DNA of 64,000 bases from Ryuthela nishihirai (Eukaryota > Arthropoda > Arachnida > Araneae > Heptathelidae), in assembly GCA_038380435.1 (NCBI GenBank), contig JAWZYU010000028.1:28752201-28816200 (forward strand), read 5' to 3'. This document shows, in pieces, positions 44,306-56,639 of the stretch (its first letter is position 1; each line of letters starts with the position of its first letter). The position numbers and the translations under genes are program-made. The notes beneath the pieces were generated by a model that was given only the letters and a program-made list of their open reading frames with translations, had not been told where the DNA came from and searched no databases.

Positions 44306-44695
44306 CTGGGGCGGGGGTGCTCAGTCGGTAGCGCGGCAGGCTCGTAATCTGTAGTTCCCAGGTTCGAATCCCAGCTGGGTCAGCGTTGAGATTTATCTCC
44401 GCAAAATTTTCCCGCCCTGCCCACGGTCAGTAGGGGACACCGATGAGCTTGAAAAGGCCGCCGTCCGTCGGATGGGACGTTAAGCCATGGCCCCGTATGC
44501 GGGAGAGCCATACCCTGTGCACGTTAAAGAACACGCTGGATGGCCTTGACGGGAGGCTACCATCTGTCTCCCAACAGCTGTTCCAGTAGGTCCCCTCCCC
44601 CAACCTTCTCTGAGCTTTCGGGGTCCTTGTGGCCTGGCTATTTAGCCCATGGTGTGCAAAAAAGTGCCTCTCAGAGGTAAAACAATCCAATCCAA
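44306..44695 (+). repeat. SINE-A, full length, TSD
   Basis: Flanked by the perfect 11-bp duplication TGGTCTCTAAA (44295-44305 and 44696-44706). The A box lost one G (GTGCTCAGTCGG). Confidence 0.95.
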
Positions 44696-44706
44696 TGGTC
44701 TCTAAA

Positions 44707-46569
44707 TATCTTTATAATGCAGCCAATGCCAATTTTCAGTGCTTCAATTGTACTATTTGCGATCCACGGCATTGTTCGCTGTATCGCCTGTTGAATTTAG
44801 TTAGCACGTTAGAAGAAAATCTCATGGTTTTAGGAGCGTTCCTTTCCATTCGCACAGTTGTTTGTTGATATGTCCTATTATTCTGCTGTTTATCCTCTGC
44901 GCTCAACGGCTTTACAAACATTTTTATAATGATCAAAAGGGGCCAACAGATATCTCAGCTGCGCCCTGTTTATCTCTTGTTCAGCACAACTTTTTGGACG
45001 ATAAAAAATGGCGAAAATAAAAGGGAGAGGGTACTGATGACGGCGAAAAACATGGCCAATGGAATCGTACCCTGCACATCCAAAGTTGTTAAGCAGCATG
45101 AGCTTGTGTGCAACAGAAGCACTATTCTACACTGTTGTTAGGCTGTCTTTTCCCATTTGTTTAATTTACATGTGGAACAAGAAAATGAATCTGCGAATAT
45201 GCCTAGGCGTCGGTTAAAAGATCTCTAGGTGGGGGAAGGATTGCTTCAGGGGCAAAAGAGAATCATTGTTTCAAAACAGAAATTTTTATGTCGAGCCTTT
45301 CATAGATGAGTGCAGTTGCAAACAAGCAATCATCATACATCACACTAAAATGAAACTAAGGTTGTCCGAAAACGAAACGATAGGAAGGTAACTTGTGATT
45401 GAAAATTCATGTAAAAAATGTTTTCCATAATATTAAAAATTCTAAAAATAAAAAAAAACGTAGAAAAAATTGCATTTCGTTAAGAGAAAATAGAAAACAT
45501 TATTTTTTCGCACATATAGTACAATTTTACATAAATTAATTTTTAAAAGTTTTCAAGGGCAATTTTAAAAGATACCAAAGGCAATTCCTCCTTCACCTTC
45601 ACTGCAGACGCCCATGCATACAATCACGCATATACACTGATATCAAATTTATAAAATTTTTGAGTCAAGTGGATAAGAACTCACAATACCTTGTACAAGT
45701 AAAAACAATTTTGTGTCACTTGAAGGCATTGTCTTCCTCGTTTCCAAATAACAACCGAAGCGAGCGGCATGTCTAAGTGGGTTGAAGGTAAGGATTATAA
45801 CCGTCGCCCTTGAAGGGTTGAATATTTCTAAGGCAGTCCCTTAAAATCAGACTCGAGCGTGTCTCCATTATAACCTTTAGTGTAAAATTCTTCTGGTAAT
45901 GTACAACTCGAGTGCAGTAACCATTCAGATTAGCTAGTTAACTCATCATCCTTCATGTCGACCTTCATGTCGACTCAGCTGAAATGTCATGAAATCATTC
46001 TTATGCATGGATATCAATCTCAGATGAGAAATGTTTCGATCCAGGCATGATATGAACCACGATACTATGATATTGTGTAGATATCTCAACCCAGGTGAAT
46101 ATAATTTTCCTCTGAATTTAGTAAAGATGTATTAGAGTTATTTCCCTACCTTTCAATTCAATTCAATCGACAATTGAAGAATTAAGTTAAAAAAATTTGG
46201 CTTTTGGTGAAGGGAGAACAGGACCAACGAAAATTACAAACTTCGTATTATATTCGAAATATATATTACTACCTCTTTCGGAGTGCTAGCTGGAGACAGA
46301 GAGATACTTTTACTTTATATATAATATGATTTTTTCATATTATTTATATTAATATGATTTTTCTCAGATAAGATGATAATAAAAATCTATCTTGCATTTT
46401 CCACAAACATTATTAGAATTATTTTTATGTATATTTTCTGTTTCAAAATCGTAACCATTTTGAAATCACATTTCTGTTTTTAATAGTAGAGTAAAATTCA
46501 ACATTCTTATATTGTTTTATTGAATATTTGCCTTTAAGATTTCTTAGAGGATCAAACTGGGGAAGCCTA
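44707..46569 (+). other. Intergenic, nothing assigned
   Basis: 44740-45140 has modest composition and overlapping frames on both strands without any domain recognised. The rest is AT-rich. No shared repeat was seen. Confidence 0.45.
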
Positions 46570-47870
46570 GTAAAAATTTATTATTAATTTTAAATTCAAT
46601 TTTCCGACCTAAATGCATATATGGCATCGAACTTCTAAGTACCATCTCAAAAACAAAATTAAAAAAATTAGAAACAATTCAAACAAAAACAATAAAATAC
46701 TGTTTAAGCTTAATGCAATCAACAAATAACCTAAATACATATGCAGAAACTGCAAAACCACCAATAGAAATAAAAAGAAAATATCTATTAAGAATCTAAT
46801 CTTTCGCATTTTTGCTAAAAATAGACAACATCCTATAATAGACAAATTAATAATGCAATTTCCTGATGTTTCACTATATAACTTTCCTGAAAAAGTAAAA
46901 ACTTTAGACATTTTTAATAATAAAACTAGTGGTGACTATATTCCCAACTTTCCTTTTTGGATTGCTCCTTTACCTATAATTAAAGATAAATTTTTTGGAA
47001 TAGAAAACAAAAAACAAGACTCATCTACTTTATAAATCTTAACTGAAATATACATCAATGTTAAATATTCAAACTTCATTCAAATATATACAGATGGATC
47101 TACAAATTTTGAAACTCTTAACGCATCTGGAGCATTCTATTGCCCTGCAGAACAATTTGAATACCTTTTTAAACTCGACTCATTTCAAACAATTATTATT
47201 CCAGAATTAATTGCAATTATCTTAGCCATAAATTGGTCATTAAAATTTCATAACCAAAATATTATATTAACTGATATCAAATCTGCTTTACAAATTTTTC
47301 AATCTAACACATTTAAAAATAATTTCTTTGTATACTTAAATGACATAATTACTTAAATGTTCAAACACCTAAACCAACCCAACATTCTACACATACATTG
47401 GATACCATCACACGTCAATATCAAACACAACGAATATGTCGAGAGCTTAGCTAAAAAAGCTTCAAATCTAAATCAACTTATGCAATCTCCATTTAATTAT
47501 TCAATATGTAAAAAAAATAATAAAAAAATATTAATAGATGAACTTCAATCATGGTATGATATAAAAGCTCAAAACACACACAGATATAAACCATCTCCTT
47601 TAATAAACAAATTTAACGATTATGGATTAAATAAAAAAGAAATAAAAGTAATACTAAGGATAAAAGCCAATCTTGCTTTGCGAACACTGCAATGAAATTC
47701 AATCTATTGAACATATAATATTTCAGTGTAATTATTACAGAAATGAAAGGAAAGAATACTTTGAAAAATTAAATAGCCTTTATATTTACAACTTTAATTT
47801 TAAAACTATTTTAGAATCTACAACAAATCCCTAAAACCCACTTTATATAAACTCCTCTTACAATTCTTAA
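46570..47870 (+). pseudogene. LINE C-terminal fragment with RNase H and knuckle
   Basis: Plus-strand pieces in order: KLKKLETIQTKTIKYCLSLM and 'PPIEIKRKYLL' (post-RT region), then an RNase H domain with YTDGSTNFETLNASGAFYC, PELIAIILAINWSLK, TDIKSALQIF and HIHWIPSHVNIKHNEYVESL. A final 'CEHCNEIQSIEHIIFQC' CCHC-like motif follows. D, E, D and the terminal H/N region of RNase H are visible, but stops (for example before 47357) and frameshifts interrupt it. It is much more AT-rich than the other LINE pieces, so a different family; Jockey/I/R1-type is likely from the RNase H. Confidence 0.82.
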
Positions 47871-49239
47871 AAAATATAAATATGTTTGATCAATTATAAA
47901 AAAACATACATATAAATACCAAAAAAATTATACATATGCATAAGTATGAAAAAAATTATGTATAAATAAAATTATATATGGAACAAAAAAACCCCACAAA
48001 ACAGTGACTGAATGAGTCTGCATAGACCCTTTTCTATGCAGGAATATTCATTGTGTGATATGCTCATCATTATTTCACTGGATGTTAATAATTGACGGCA
48101 TTTGAAATGTAAACATTTTGGTCATTACTGATAAGAATATTAACAACCATCAGCATTAGCTTTTTCTTTAATGGACTCTGTGTATTATGCTGTTTCTCAA
48201 CTCGTGGAAAGTGAAGGTCGTCCACGTTGGTTGCGATGTCTTCAAAATAAATTTTAAGAATTCAGACATAATCATTACACTTTTTTTAAAATTATAAATA
48301 AAATTATTACGTTTCTCGGTGTATCTTTATGTTGTTTGCAAAGATTTTTAACCTAACTATTCTTTTGCCCTTTCGTAATTAAAACTTATTCTTAATAAAA
48401 GTACTGCATTATTTATAGCCAAAATATTATAAACGATTAATATAAAACCAAAGTGCATACGTTACGTAAAAATATTATATTATTTTATCGCATAGTACTA
48501 ATATTCTCTGATAAATTGTCAGTGGACATAGTTTTCAAAAGTTGAGAACCACTATCTATGACAATTTTGTATTGGATGCAATAATGATATCAATGGTATA
48601 TTCAGGAGACTGCCTTAAGAAAGCATCGTTCAAGTACTTAACGCAATTGTAGATCCACAAACGTAAATCCTTGTGTACGCCACCTGCACATTATTATTTT
48701 GCCCTGTAGGCTTTTTGTTGTTCGACGTTCCTTTTATCGAAATACGTTTTGCACGTTTCATTATTTTTCTCATATTTATTTGACTAGGCATTTTAACAAA
48801 GCTATAACAAGCAATCGACTTTTAAAGGTATAATATTGATCAATACCAATTTCTCTTCTTCTAATCGTCTATAAAAATATCGGTACTCATCGTGATACGA
48901 CTTTTCACATTACTTGGGATACAGTTTATCTATAGCAGAGATTCTGAAACTGTAGGGCACAAGGATGTGAAGGTTTTATTTTTAATTATGAACTTATTAA
49001 CAAGAGGGCTGATGATAAATTAGAGGTTTGGAGGAAAGGTTTTTCAAAATTCAAAAGGAGAGTGTGATGCCGAAAGGTGGAGTAACCCCTGATCTATAAG
49101 GTTTGAGAGCAAAACTTCTAAGGCATAAAACTTGAGAAAAGCTTTTATTACAAATATTACACAGAAAACATTTACATTCCAGTGGAATGTCTATAAAGAT
49201 TACTTTTAATAATTAAACTATCTGTACTAATTTTAAGAA
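47871..49239 (+). other. Intergenic, nothing assigned
   Basis: Starts with the AT-rich 3' tail of the LINE fragment. 'GTTGAGAACCACTATC' near 48541 resembles a hAT terminus but no partner was found. No coding sequence recognised. Confidence 0.45.
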
Positions 49240-51512
49240 AAATGCTTTTAAATTCTAAAACTATTACTTTTCAAATGCACATCACAACCATGAGGTGTTC
49301 CTTTTCCACTATGTTAAAAGATAAATTCCAATGCTACGTTTATCATCAAAGGTTTCATAAGAAACATAGCAGAAATGAAGCATTTACCGGATTATGTCCA
49401 AAAGATGTCTTTTCAGATGTGATGAGAAATAAAAGTTTTATTACAAACAGGCAAGAGGTTTCTTATATATCTGTGCTAAAAATGGTTTCTTAGATTTGAT
49501 GTGTGAGAAAAGCCTTTATTGCAAGTATCACATTCATCAGGTTTCTCTTATGTATGTGTTAAATAACGGCTTTTCAGAGTCAATGTCTGAGAATGGCTTT
49601 TTGACAGACAAAAGAAACTGGCTTACAGGGAAGCCAGTTTTGAGTTTTGTACTTGAGGCTTTTTCTTTTCTTTTTTGTGCATTAAAAGATGATTGATCCA
49701 ATGTTTGAGAAAAGCCTTTATGGCAGACATCACATATGTGAGGCTTCTCTTTTGTGTGGATTAAAAGATGCTTTTCAGAGACGTCAGAGAAAGGCTTTAT
49801 GGTGACATACATTATGCTTCTTTTGCGTGCGTTAAAAGATGGTCTTTCAGAGACAAGCAAGAAAAGGCTTTATGGCAGACATCACATACATGAGGCTTCT
49901 CTTTTGTGTGGGTTAAAAGATGGCTTTCCATATTCCATTTCTGAGAAAAGGCTTTATGGCAGACAATACATACATGGGACTTCTCTTTTGTGTGGGTTAA
50001 AAATGCCTTTTCAGAGACGGTGTGCAAGAAAATGCTTTATGGCAGACATCACATATATGAGGCTTCTCTTTTGTGTGCGATAAAAGATGGCTCTTCAGAG
50101 ATGACACATGAGAAAGGGCTTTACTGCAGACATCACATATGCGAGGTTTCTCTTTTGTGTGCGTTAAAAGATGGTCTTTCAGAGACGTTCGAGAAAAGGC
50201 TTTATGACAGACATCACATATGTGAGGCTTCTCTTTTGTGTGGGTTAAAAGATGGCTTTTCAGATTCGATGTCTGAGAAAAGGCTTTATAGCAAACATCA
50301 CATACATGGGGCTTCTCTTTTGTGTGCGTTAAAAGATGGCTTTTCAGAGATGACACGTGAGAAAGGACTTTATGGCAGACATCACATATGTAAGGCTTCT
50401 CTTTCGTGTGCGTTAAAAGATGGTCTTTCAGAGATGACATGCGAGAAAAGGCTTTATGACAGACATCACATACATTAGGCTTCTCTTTTGTGTGGGTTAA
50501 AAGATGGCTTTTCAGATTCGATTTCTGAGAAAAGGCTTTATGGCAGACAACACATACATGGGACTTCTCTTTTGTGTGGGTTAAAAGATGCCTTTTCAGA
50601 GATGATGTGCAAGAAAAGGCTTTGTGGAAGATGTCACATACATGAGACTTCTCTTTTGTGTTTTAAAAGATGGGTCTTCAGAGACGATACCTGAAAAAAG
50701 GCTTTACAGCAGACATCACATATGTGAGGCTTATCTTTCGTGTGCATTACAAGATGGTCTTTCAGAGCCGATGTGCGAGAAAAGGCTTTATGGCAGACAT
50801 CACATACACGAGGCTTCTCTTTTGTATGTGGTGCAAGATGTCTTTTGGAATGCAATGTTTGGATAAAGGTTTCATTGCACGCATAAGGCTTCCATTTTTT
50901 GTATGTTAAAATATGATTTTTGAGAGGCAATGACTTAGAAACGTTTTTATTACGCACATCATGGGTATGAGATTCCACTTTTGCATGCATTATGCAATAC
51001 GTTTTCAGATTTGGTGTTTGAGCAAGACCTTTATTGTTAATTTCGCCACAACAAAACTTCTCCCTTTTTGTGAAATGACGGCTTTTGAAATGCAACTGGT
51101 TTACAGCATATGAATAAAGGTTCATTTTATTGTAAGTATAAATATGTTTCTCACATACTTCTTTTGTGGCTAGAGAATTAACACAAATATGACTTCCCTG
51201 GGCTTTTCCTCTAGTATGTTTCAGATGCCTTTTTTTAATAAACGTTTTATAAGGAATATCAAAACCATTAATTGACTCTAATGTATCTGTCTTAGATTTT
51301 GTATCTCTTCCTCTATCAGTGATTTTTTTACGGATATCATTGCCATAATACTGGTTTTTATTAACGGTGAATGGGCGTTTCATCAGATTTCTTCGCCTAA
51401 GAAATATTTTACGATAAGAATAACAAACATAGGAATATTTATTTCTTCTTTTCACCATTTTGTTTATAAAACTAAAATCTTTATCAGAAATCTTTATTTT
51501 TTGTGCACACAC
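49240..51512 (-). pseudogene. C2H2 zinc-finger exon, decayed
   Basis: The minus strand encodes about 13 recognisable C2H2 fingers with HTKEKP linkers and CDVCHKAFS cores between about 50880 and 49700, preceded by about 200 residues of eroded finger-like sequence. The reading frame is broken at about 50658 (two bases lost in the linker), about 50010 (one base lost) and again near 49810; after that only scraps remain (HTKEKPHICDVCHKGFSQ). One finger has Phe for its second Cys, and two lack a residue between Cys and His. The frame opens at 51512 without ATG just after TTACTTAG, a possible splice acceptor, so this was probably a terminal exon. Family role: DNA-binding transcription factor; this copy is probably non-functional. 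Confidence 0.85.
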
Positions 51513-52382
51513 TAAGTAAATATTAATTACAATACATTAAGAAATGCTTCTATAGGAATACTAAAGCTGTCTTCTGTGTATCTTATGTGCAGCGTTTTAG
51601 TGTTTATCATATGCAGAGTTGTTACAAAATATTTCTACGAGTGATATATTCATCTTGTGCATTGTAGCCTACTTTATGATGAAACTGATTTTATTACAAA
51701 TATGAAATATTTATCTCTTAGGAATAAAAACTTTGTATGATATTATGGATTATGAGTTTGTGTGAAATGATATACTTCTTATGCCATCAAATATTTTGCA
51801 TTTCTCGGTTAGTCATTCCATTGCAATATATTATTTGCAACAGCAATGTAAAAGTGCAAAAAGTACGTATCATAAATGAAGAACGAATCTTCACAATGAA
51901 GACAGCATACTTCGTGGCACACCTTCTACCTAAGGAAATAAAACAAGATAACTGAAAGGAAAAGTTATCATTTCGAATATATTTAACAAAGCATTGCAAT
52001 TATTACTATATGTAAATCCTTAATAATCTGTCATTCCAATGAATGAGTGCTTTCTTTTAATATTTAAAAATAACACAATATATTTAAAATAAAAATAATA
52101 AGTATAAAGTAAACAGAATAATGTATATCGCCTCTGAAACATATTGGAATCCGATTTTCGAAGAGAATAAAGTTTTTTGTTTACCTACTTTTGCAGTACT
52201 TAAAAGTTTTAATTCGAGCAAACCGATCAATGGATAGATGATGATCATTCCATTGATCGGCTTACTCGATCAGTTACCCATCTATATATATATATCAGTT
52301 ACCCATCATATATAATATATATCGTTTATTCATCATCCATTATGCATTGCGAAGTATTTATTTATTAAATTGCAAAGTATTT
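51513..52382 (+). other. Intergenic; one hairpin at 52215-52268
   Basis: CGAGCAAACCGATCAATGGA (52215-52234) pairs with TCCATTGATCGGCTTACTCG (52249-52268) except for a few bases. A TATATA-rich stretch follows. No gene recognised. Confidence 0.5.
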
Positions 52383-52599
52383 ATTTAGTACATAGATTCC
52401 CAAAGGGGGCGATACCGCCCGCCAGTGGGCGCTGGAGCCTTCCATGGGGGCGGTAGCATATCCAGAGGCAAATGGGGGGCGTTGAGGCAGTCAAGAGGGG
52501 CGGTCAAATAAATAAATAAATTTAATGGAATTTTCTGTGACAACCATTTTATCTCTTCTATTCTGTGGTGTCTTCCTGGTGATTCTGGTCATCCACTAC

Positions 52600-53073
52600 C
52601 TCATCCGTCATGTACAGCTTTTCAACTGCAGCTTGACAATAAGTTCACTACTACCGCCTACTAGCGTACTGGTACGTCTGAAGTCGATTGAGATGCTCTC
52701 AAAAGTTCTCTTCAAGATCACAGATTGGATATAAGCTTCAATATGTTTTCCCACTCCAAGTCGCTTTGAGTATGCTTTATGGTACGTAGTTACAATACCA
52801 TCCCACGTCAGAACATAAGGTATAATATTAACATTACACTTGTGAAATAGGCTCATTAGCCAACAGATCATACTTCCTCTTCTTTTCAACCTCTACTGTC
52901 TGCAGGTTATCCTGAGATGTTATTCCTACTTCAATAATTGTAATCTCATTCAATACCTTAACATGCACTACTATATCAGGCTTATTATGTTGGACATGTG
53001 TGTCCGTCCTGATAGGCAAATCAACCTTGATGCAATAATAATATAATAATAATAAATTTATTATATTAAACAT
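52600..53073 (-). pseudogene. R2-type LINE endonuclease fragment inside hAT leader
   Basis: The minus strand reads 'IRTDTHVQHNKPDIVVHVKV', 'EITIIEVGITSQDN', KKRKYDLLANEP, then in another frame NIIPYVLTWDGIV and 'YSKRLGVGKHIEAYIQS'. The PD...(x)E-V-G pattern followed by K..KY matches the restriction-like PD-(D/E)XK endonuclease at the C-terminus of R2/NeSL-type LINEs. One frameshift near 52860. It lies between the hAT left end and the hAT gene. Confidence 0.7.
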
Positions 53074-53543
53074 TTTTTTATAATTATTTTTTAATATAAT
53101 AAAATACTTTGAAAATACCTGTTTTATGAATAAATATTTTATCTAGCTATGTAAATTATCTTATTGTTATCGCATTAATAAGCATTTTTAAATTAGCGTT
53201 AGGTATACTTATACCTAATTTGTTTTAGTTTAGAATAGATTGACGGTGACAAGTCCTTGCAAGTTGGTAGGCAAACACGCGGTTCATGCAATTTAACATG
53301 TTTCGACAAGAATATGGGAGCTTGAAATGACTTGTTTACGGAGCAAGTGCGCCGGCATCGCAAACATACAAGTTAATGCGCGCACAAAAACAAAACATTC
53401 CTAGAGCTATCGCTTTTATAGATTTATTATTTTTATGAGCTTCGCCGTGATAAATAGTCGTGAGTGATAAGTGTTAGTTACAAAAATAATTTTATAATGA
53501 CTTCTATCTATATATCTGTTGAGAAGTTAATTTGTATTTGAAA

Positions 53544-55318
53544 ATGTCTGAATCTACATCTAAAAAGAAATGCCGGCAGTACAGTATTGAGTATTTGAAA
53601 TATGGATTTACGTACTCTCCTACAAACCAACCATTACCTATGTGTTTAATTTGCCGAAAAGGTTTTTCAAATGAAGCTATGAAACATTCTAGGCTACAAG
53701 AGAATTTAAATAAAATGCATGCTGATAAGAAGAACAAAGATTTATCCTATTTTCAAGAACTGGAAAAGCAATATTTAAAACAGCCAACTATGTTAAACCT
53801 TTTTGCGTCGTCTGCTAAACAAGATGATGATGGACTACGAGCCTCATATAACGTTTCATTGTTAATCGCAAAAGCAGGAAAACCACACACAATTGGCGAG
53901 GAATTAATTTTGCCGGCAGTCAAAGAGATATTAAAAACTGTCCTTCATCATAAGACACCGTCAGATATCATCAAAAAATTCCTCTCAGTAATAATTCAGT
54001 GCAAAGAAGAATATATGAAATGGCAAAAGACGTTAAAATATCATTATGTGATTACTTAAAGACTTGCAAATTTTCCATCCAACTCGATGAATCAACTCTA
54101 CCAAATAACGAAGCTCTACTCTTATCATACTTACGATTTATAAAAGAAGAAAAAATTCATGAAGAGTTATTATTTGCTAAAAATTTGGAATCTGATACAA
54201 AGGCAGAATCTATATTTAATACCATGCAAAAGTTTTTTCAAGAGAAAGAAATTCTTATTTGCAATATTTTGTCTGCTGCTACTGATGGTGCTCCAGCAAT
54301 GACAGGGCGTCATAAGGGTTTCATAGCGCATTTGAAACAAGCAGTACCAAATGTACTCGCTGTACATTGTATTATTCATCGTCAGCATTTGGTTGCAAAA
54401 AATTTGAATGAACGTCTGCATACGTCGCTCCATTACGTTATTAAAGCAATCAATAAGATTAGAAGCAATTCATTGAATGACCGATTATTTGGTAAGCTTT
54501 GTAATGAAAATGATGATTACAATCGCTTGCTGCTGCACACAGAAGTACGTTGGCTCTCTAAAGGTGTTTGTCTGAATCGTGTTTTCAATCTATTTGACTC
54601 AGTACTGGACTTTCTTGAAGACAGAGACGAAAAATTGCGCGAAAACCTAATTACGTCAAAAAATGACATCGCTTATTTGACAGACCTGTTTAAAATATTT
54701 AATCAAGTTAATTTACAATTGCAAGGTGATGAGTTGAATTTAATTAAAACAAAAAACGTCATAGCTGCTTTTGCGGTAAAACTTCTTCTATTCAAACAAA
54801 ATCTAGGTAGAGGTGAATACAACCCCTTTCCCACATTATCAGCAGTCTCTGCAAAATCGGAAGATTTACTTACTTACTGCCAACACTTGGAAGCTCTTCA
54901 TGTTGATTTTACGGAGCGTTTCCAAGACATTTTAAACATGAATATATCGAGTTGGGTTTTAGATCCTTTCGCAAACACAGATACTGAAGAATCATCAAAT
55001 TTGGAAGAGGAACTCTTAGAACTCACGACTAACGAAGCACTCAAAGTAAAATTCAAACATGGATACCAAGAGTTCTATCTTCAAAAATCAATACCAGTTC
55101 TCTACCCTGGATTGTGGGCAGTAGTACAGAAGTTTTTAATCGCATTTCCTTCGTCCTATATGGCTGAGCGTGGATTCAGTGCAGTAGCTAATTTACTGTC
55201 AAAGAAGAGGAACAGACTACACATCACTGAACGTGGCGATCTGCGATTGATGTTAACGAAATTGGAACCCGACATTAACAAATTGTTAACACTCCACCAG
55301 CCTCAACCATCTCATTAA
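53544..55318 (+). pseudogene. hAT transposase (ZBED5-like), one frameshift
   Basis: ATG at 53544 opens MSESTSKKKCRQYSIEYLKY, then a BED-type zinc-finger region (MCLICRKGFSNEAMKHSRLQ) in which a zinc-binding His appears replaced. The frame shifts by a short indel at about 53982-53987 (just before 'SNNSVQRRIYEMAKDVK') and stays open to the stop at 55316-55318. Visible hAT landmarks: FSIQLDEST (first acidic residue), ATDGAPAMTGRHKGF (second), HTEVRWLSKG, and the C-terminal dimerisation block FPSSYMAERGFSAVANLL. Total about 590 residues, as expected for ZBED5/SCAND3-type hATs. Acts in the nucleus on the element's ends. Dead or nearly so unless the indel is a sequencing error. Confidence 0.9.
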
Positions 55319-55689
55319 TTTTTTTATTTATTATTAATTTTGTGTTTATCTCATTATTTTTTATTTCTTATTGATTCTGTGTCTATTTTTAAAATTTTAA
55401 TAAACAATTTTATTGTACATTTGGTTGTCGTTTTATTAATTTCTGCTTTATGATTTTTAATAGATAAATAAACAGATAAATTAGATACAGATAATATGCA
55501 ACAATATTTTAATATTTCATATAAAATTAACTATTATGGACTAGGGGGGGGCGTTGAAATTTTTGTTCTCTTCTAAAGGGGGCGATGGTCCAGAAAAGGT
55601 TGGGAATCACTGATTTAGTAACTATAAAACATAACAAGTATTTGTCTTTTACTTCTTAAATTTAAAAAGTTGATTTTTCTCACACCCCT

Positions 55690-55830
55690 CTGGAAAAAGG
55701 GGACAGATTATTGCTGTCAGTGGAACTGACACTCTACCACCAAAATTTCAAATTTCTGCCATAAACAGATCGCTTCCAACATTCGTTAAAGTTTTGTCGT
55801 TTCCATATATAAAAATAAAAATTAAATACC
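55690..55830 (+). repeat. Repeat C fragment
   Basis: 'TTTCAAATTTCTGCCATAAA' and 'CATTCGTTAAAGTTTTG' correspond to the mid part of the Repeat C unit seen at 61257. Confidence 0.6.
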
Positions 55831-55836
55831 CCCTCA

Positions 55837-56017
55837 AGCAGCTGCTTGCCACAGAGGTCTGACAGGAGCCTGTCAGTTTATATGCCACAGTAGGAGATCT
55901 GAGAGGATGGCAGGACCTCAGCAGAAAAACGACACATACATCCATGCCTTACCCGGGGCTCGAACCCAGGTCCCTTAGGTCAGTAGCGAAGCGCGCTAAC
56001 CACTCGGCCATGGGACG
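55837..56017 (-). repeat. SINE-B, full length
   Basis: From 'AAGCAGCTGCTTGCCACAGA' to the head, complement of GCGCGCTTCGCTACTGACC and B box GGTTCGAGCCC. About 181 bp, close match to 57190. Confidence 0.9.
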
Positions 56018-56177
56018 GCAGTTTTCCATATATAATGATGTTTATAAATATACATTTAAATCACCTAAATATTTGAAAAATGCGAATTATCATTTTTTTT
56101 AGTACTAATCCAAAGAAAAAAAAAGAGTTTTCCAATTATCCATTAAAATAAAACAGTTGCGTTTGCCACCCACCACG

Positions 56178-56562
56178 GACAGGGTTGGCTCAGTCGGTAG
56201 CGCACCAGGCTCATAATCTGCAGTTCCCAGGTTCGAGTCCCAGCTGGGTCAGTATTGAGATTTATCTCTGCAAAACTTCCTGCCCTGCCCACGGTCAGTA
56301 GGGGACACTGATGGGCTTGGAAAGACCACCGTCCGTCGGATGGGACGTTAGGCCGTGGCCCCTACATGCAGGAAAGCCTTACCATGTGCACCCTTAAAGA
56401 ACACACTGGATGGTCTTGACGGGAGGTTACCAACTGTCTCCCAACAGTCATTCCAATGGGTCCCCTCCCCCAACATTCTTTGAACCTTCCGGGTCCTTGT
56501 GACCTGGCCACTTAGCCAATTGTGGGCAAAAAAGTGCCGCTCAGAGGTAAAACAAACAACCA
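56178..56562 (+). repeat. SINE-A with CAT anticodon-loop variant
   Basis: Head TTGGCTCAGTCGG ... CCAGGCTCATAATCTGCAG ... GGTTCGAGTCCC. The CTCATAA loop is that of elongator tRNA-Met, where most other copies have CTCGTAA. Moderately diverged; tail AAACAAACAACC. Confidence 0.9.
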
Positions 56563-56639
56563 ATATTGCTGCCAATGGAAACTTCGTGGCCTTCACCAAC
56601 ATTTTATGTTTCAAGCCTAAATACATCATTTGCAATATT

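Larger units (their letters stand above)
52391..55612 (+). mobile_element. hAT transposon, near-autonomous, with TSD
   Basis: Flanked by the perfect 8-bp duplication ATTTAGTA (52383-52390 and 55613-55620). Termini CATAGATTCCCAAAG and, inverted, CAGTGATTCCCAACC, with GGGGGCGAT-type subterminal blocks at both ends. 3222 bp. Carries a transposase with a single frameshift and, in the leader, a piece of LINE endonuclease on the minus strand. Its left ~185 bp equal the MITE at 2377-2579. Confidence 0.93.

Noticed and set aside
44707..45150. Overlapping 65-90-codon frames on both strands
   Set aside because: No recognisable domain, no splice-site pattern and no codon preference visible; left unassigned.
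46609..46911. Minus-strand hydrophobic 100-codon frame resembling a membrane protein
   Set aside because: Antisense of an AT-rich LINE fragment whose plus strand has clear post-RT motifs.
49754..50866. Plus-strand frames rich in 'ALKDGLSE.EKRLYGRHHI'
   Set aside because: Mirror frames of the minus-strand zinc-finger repeats.
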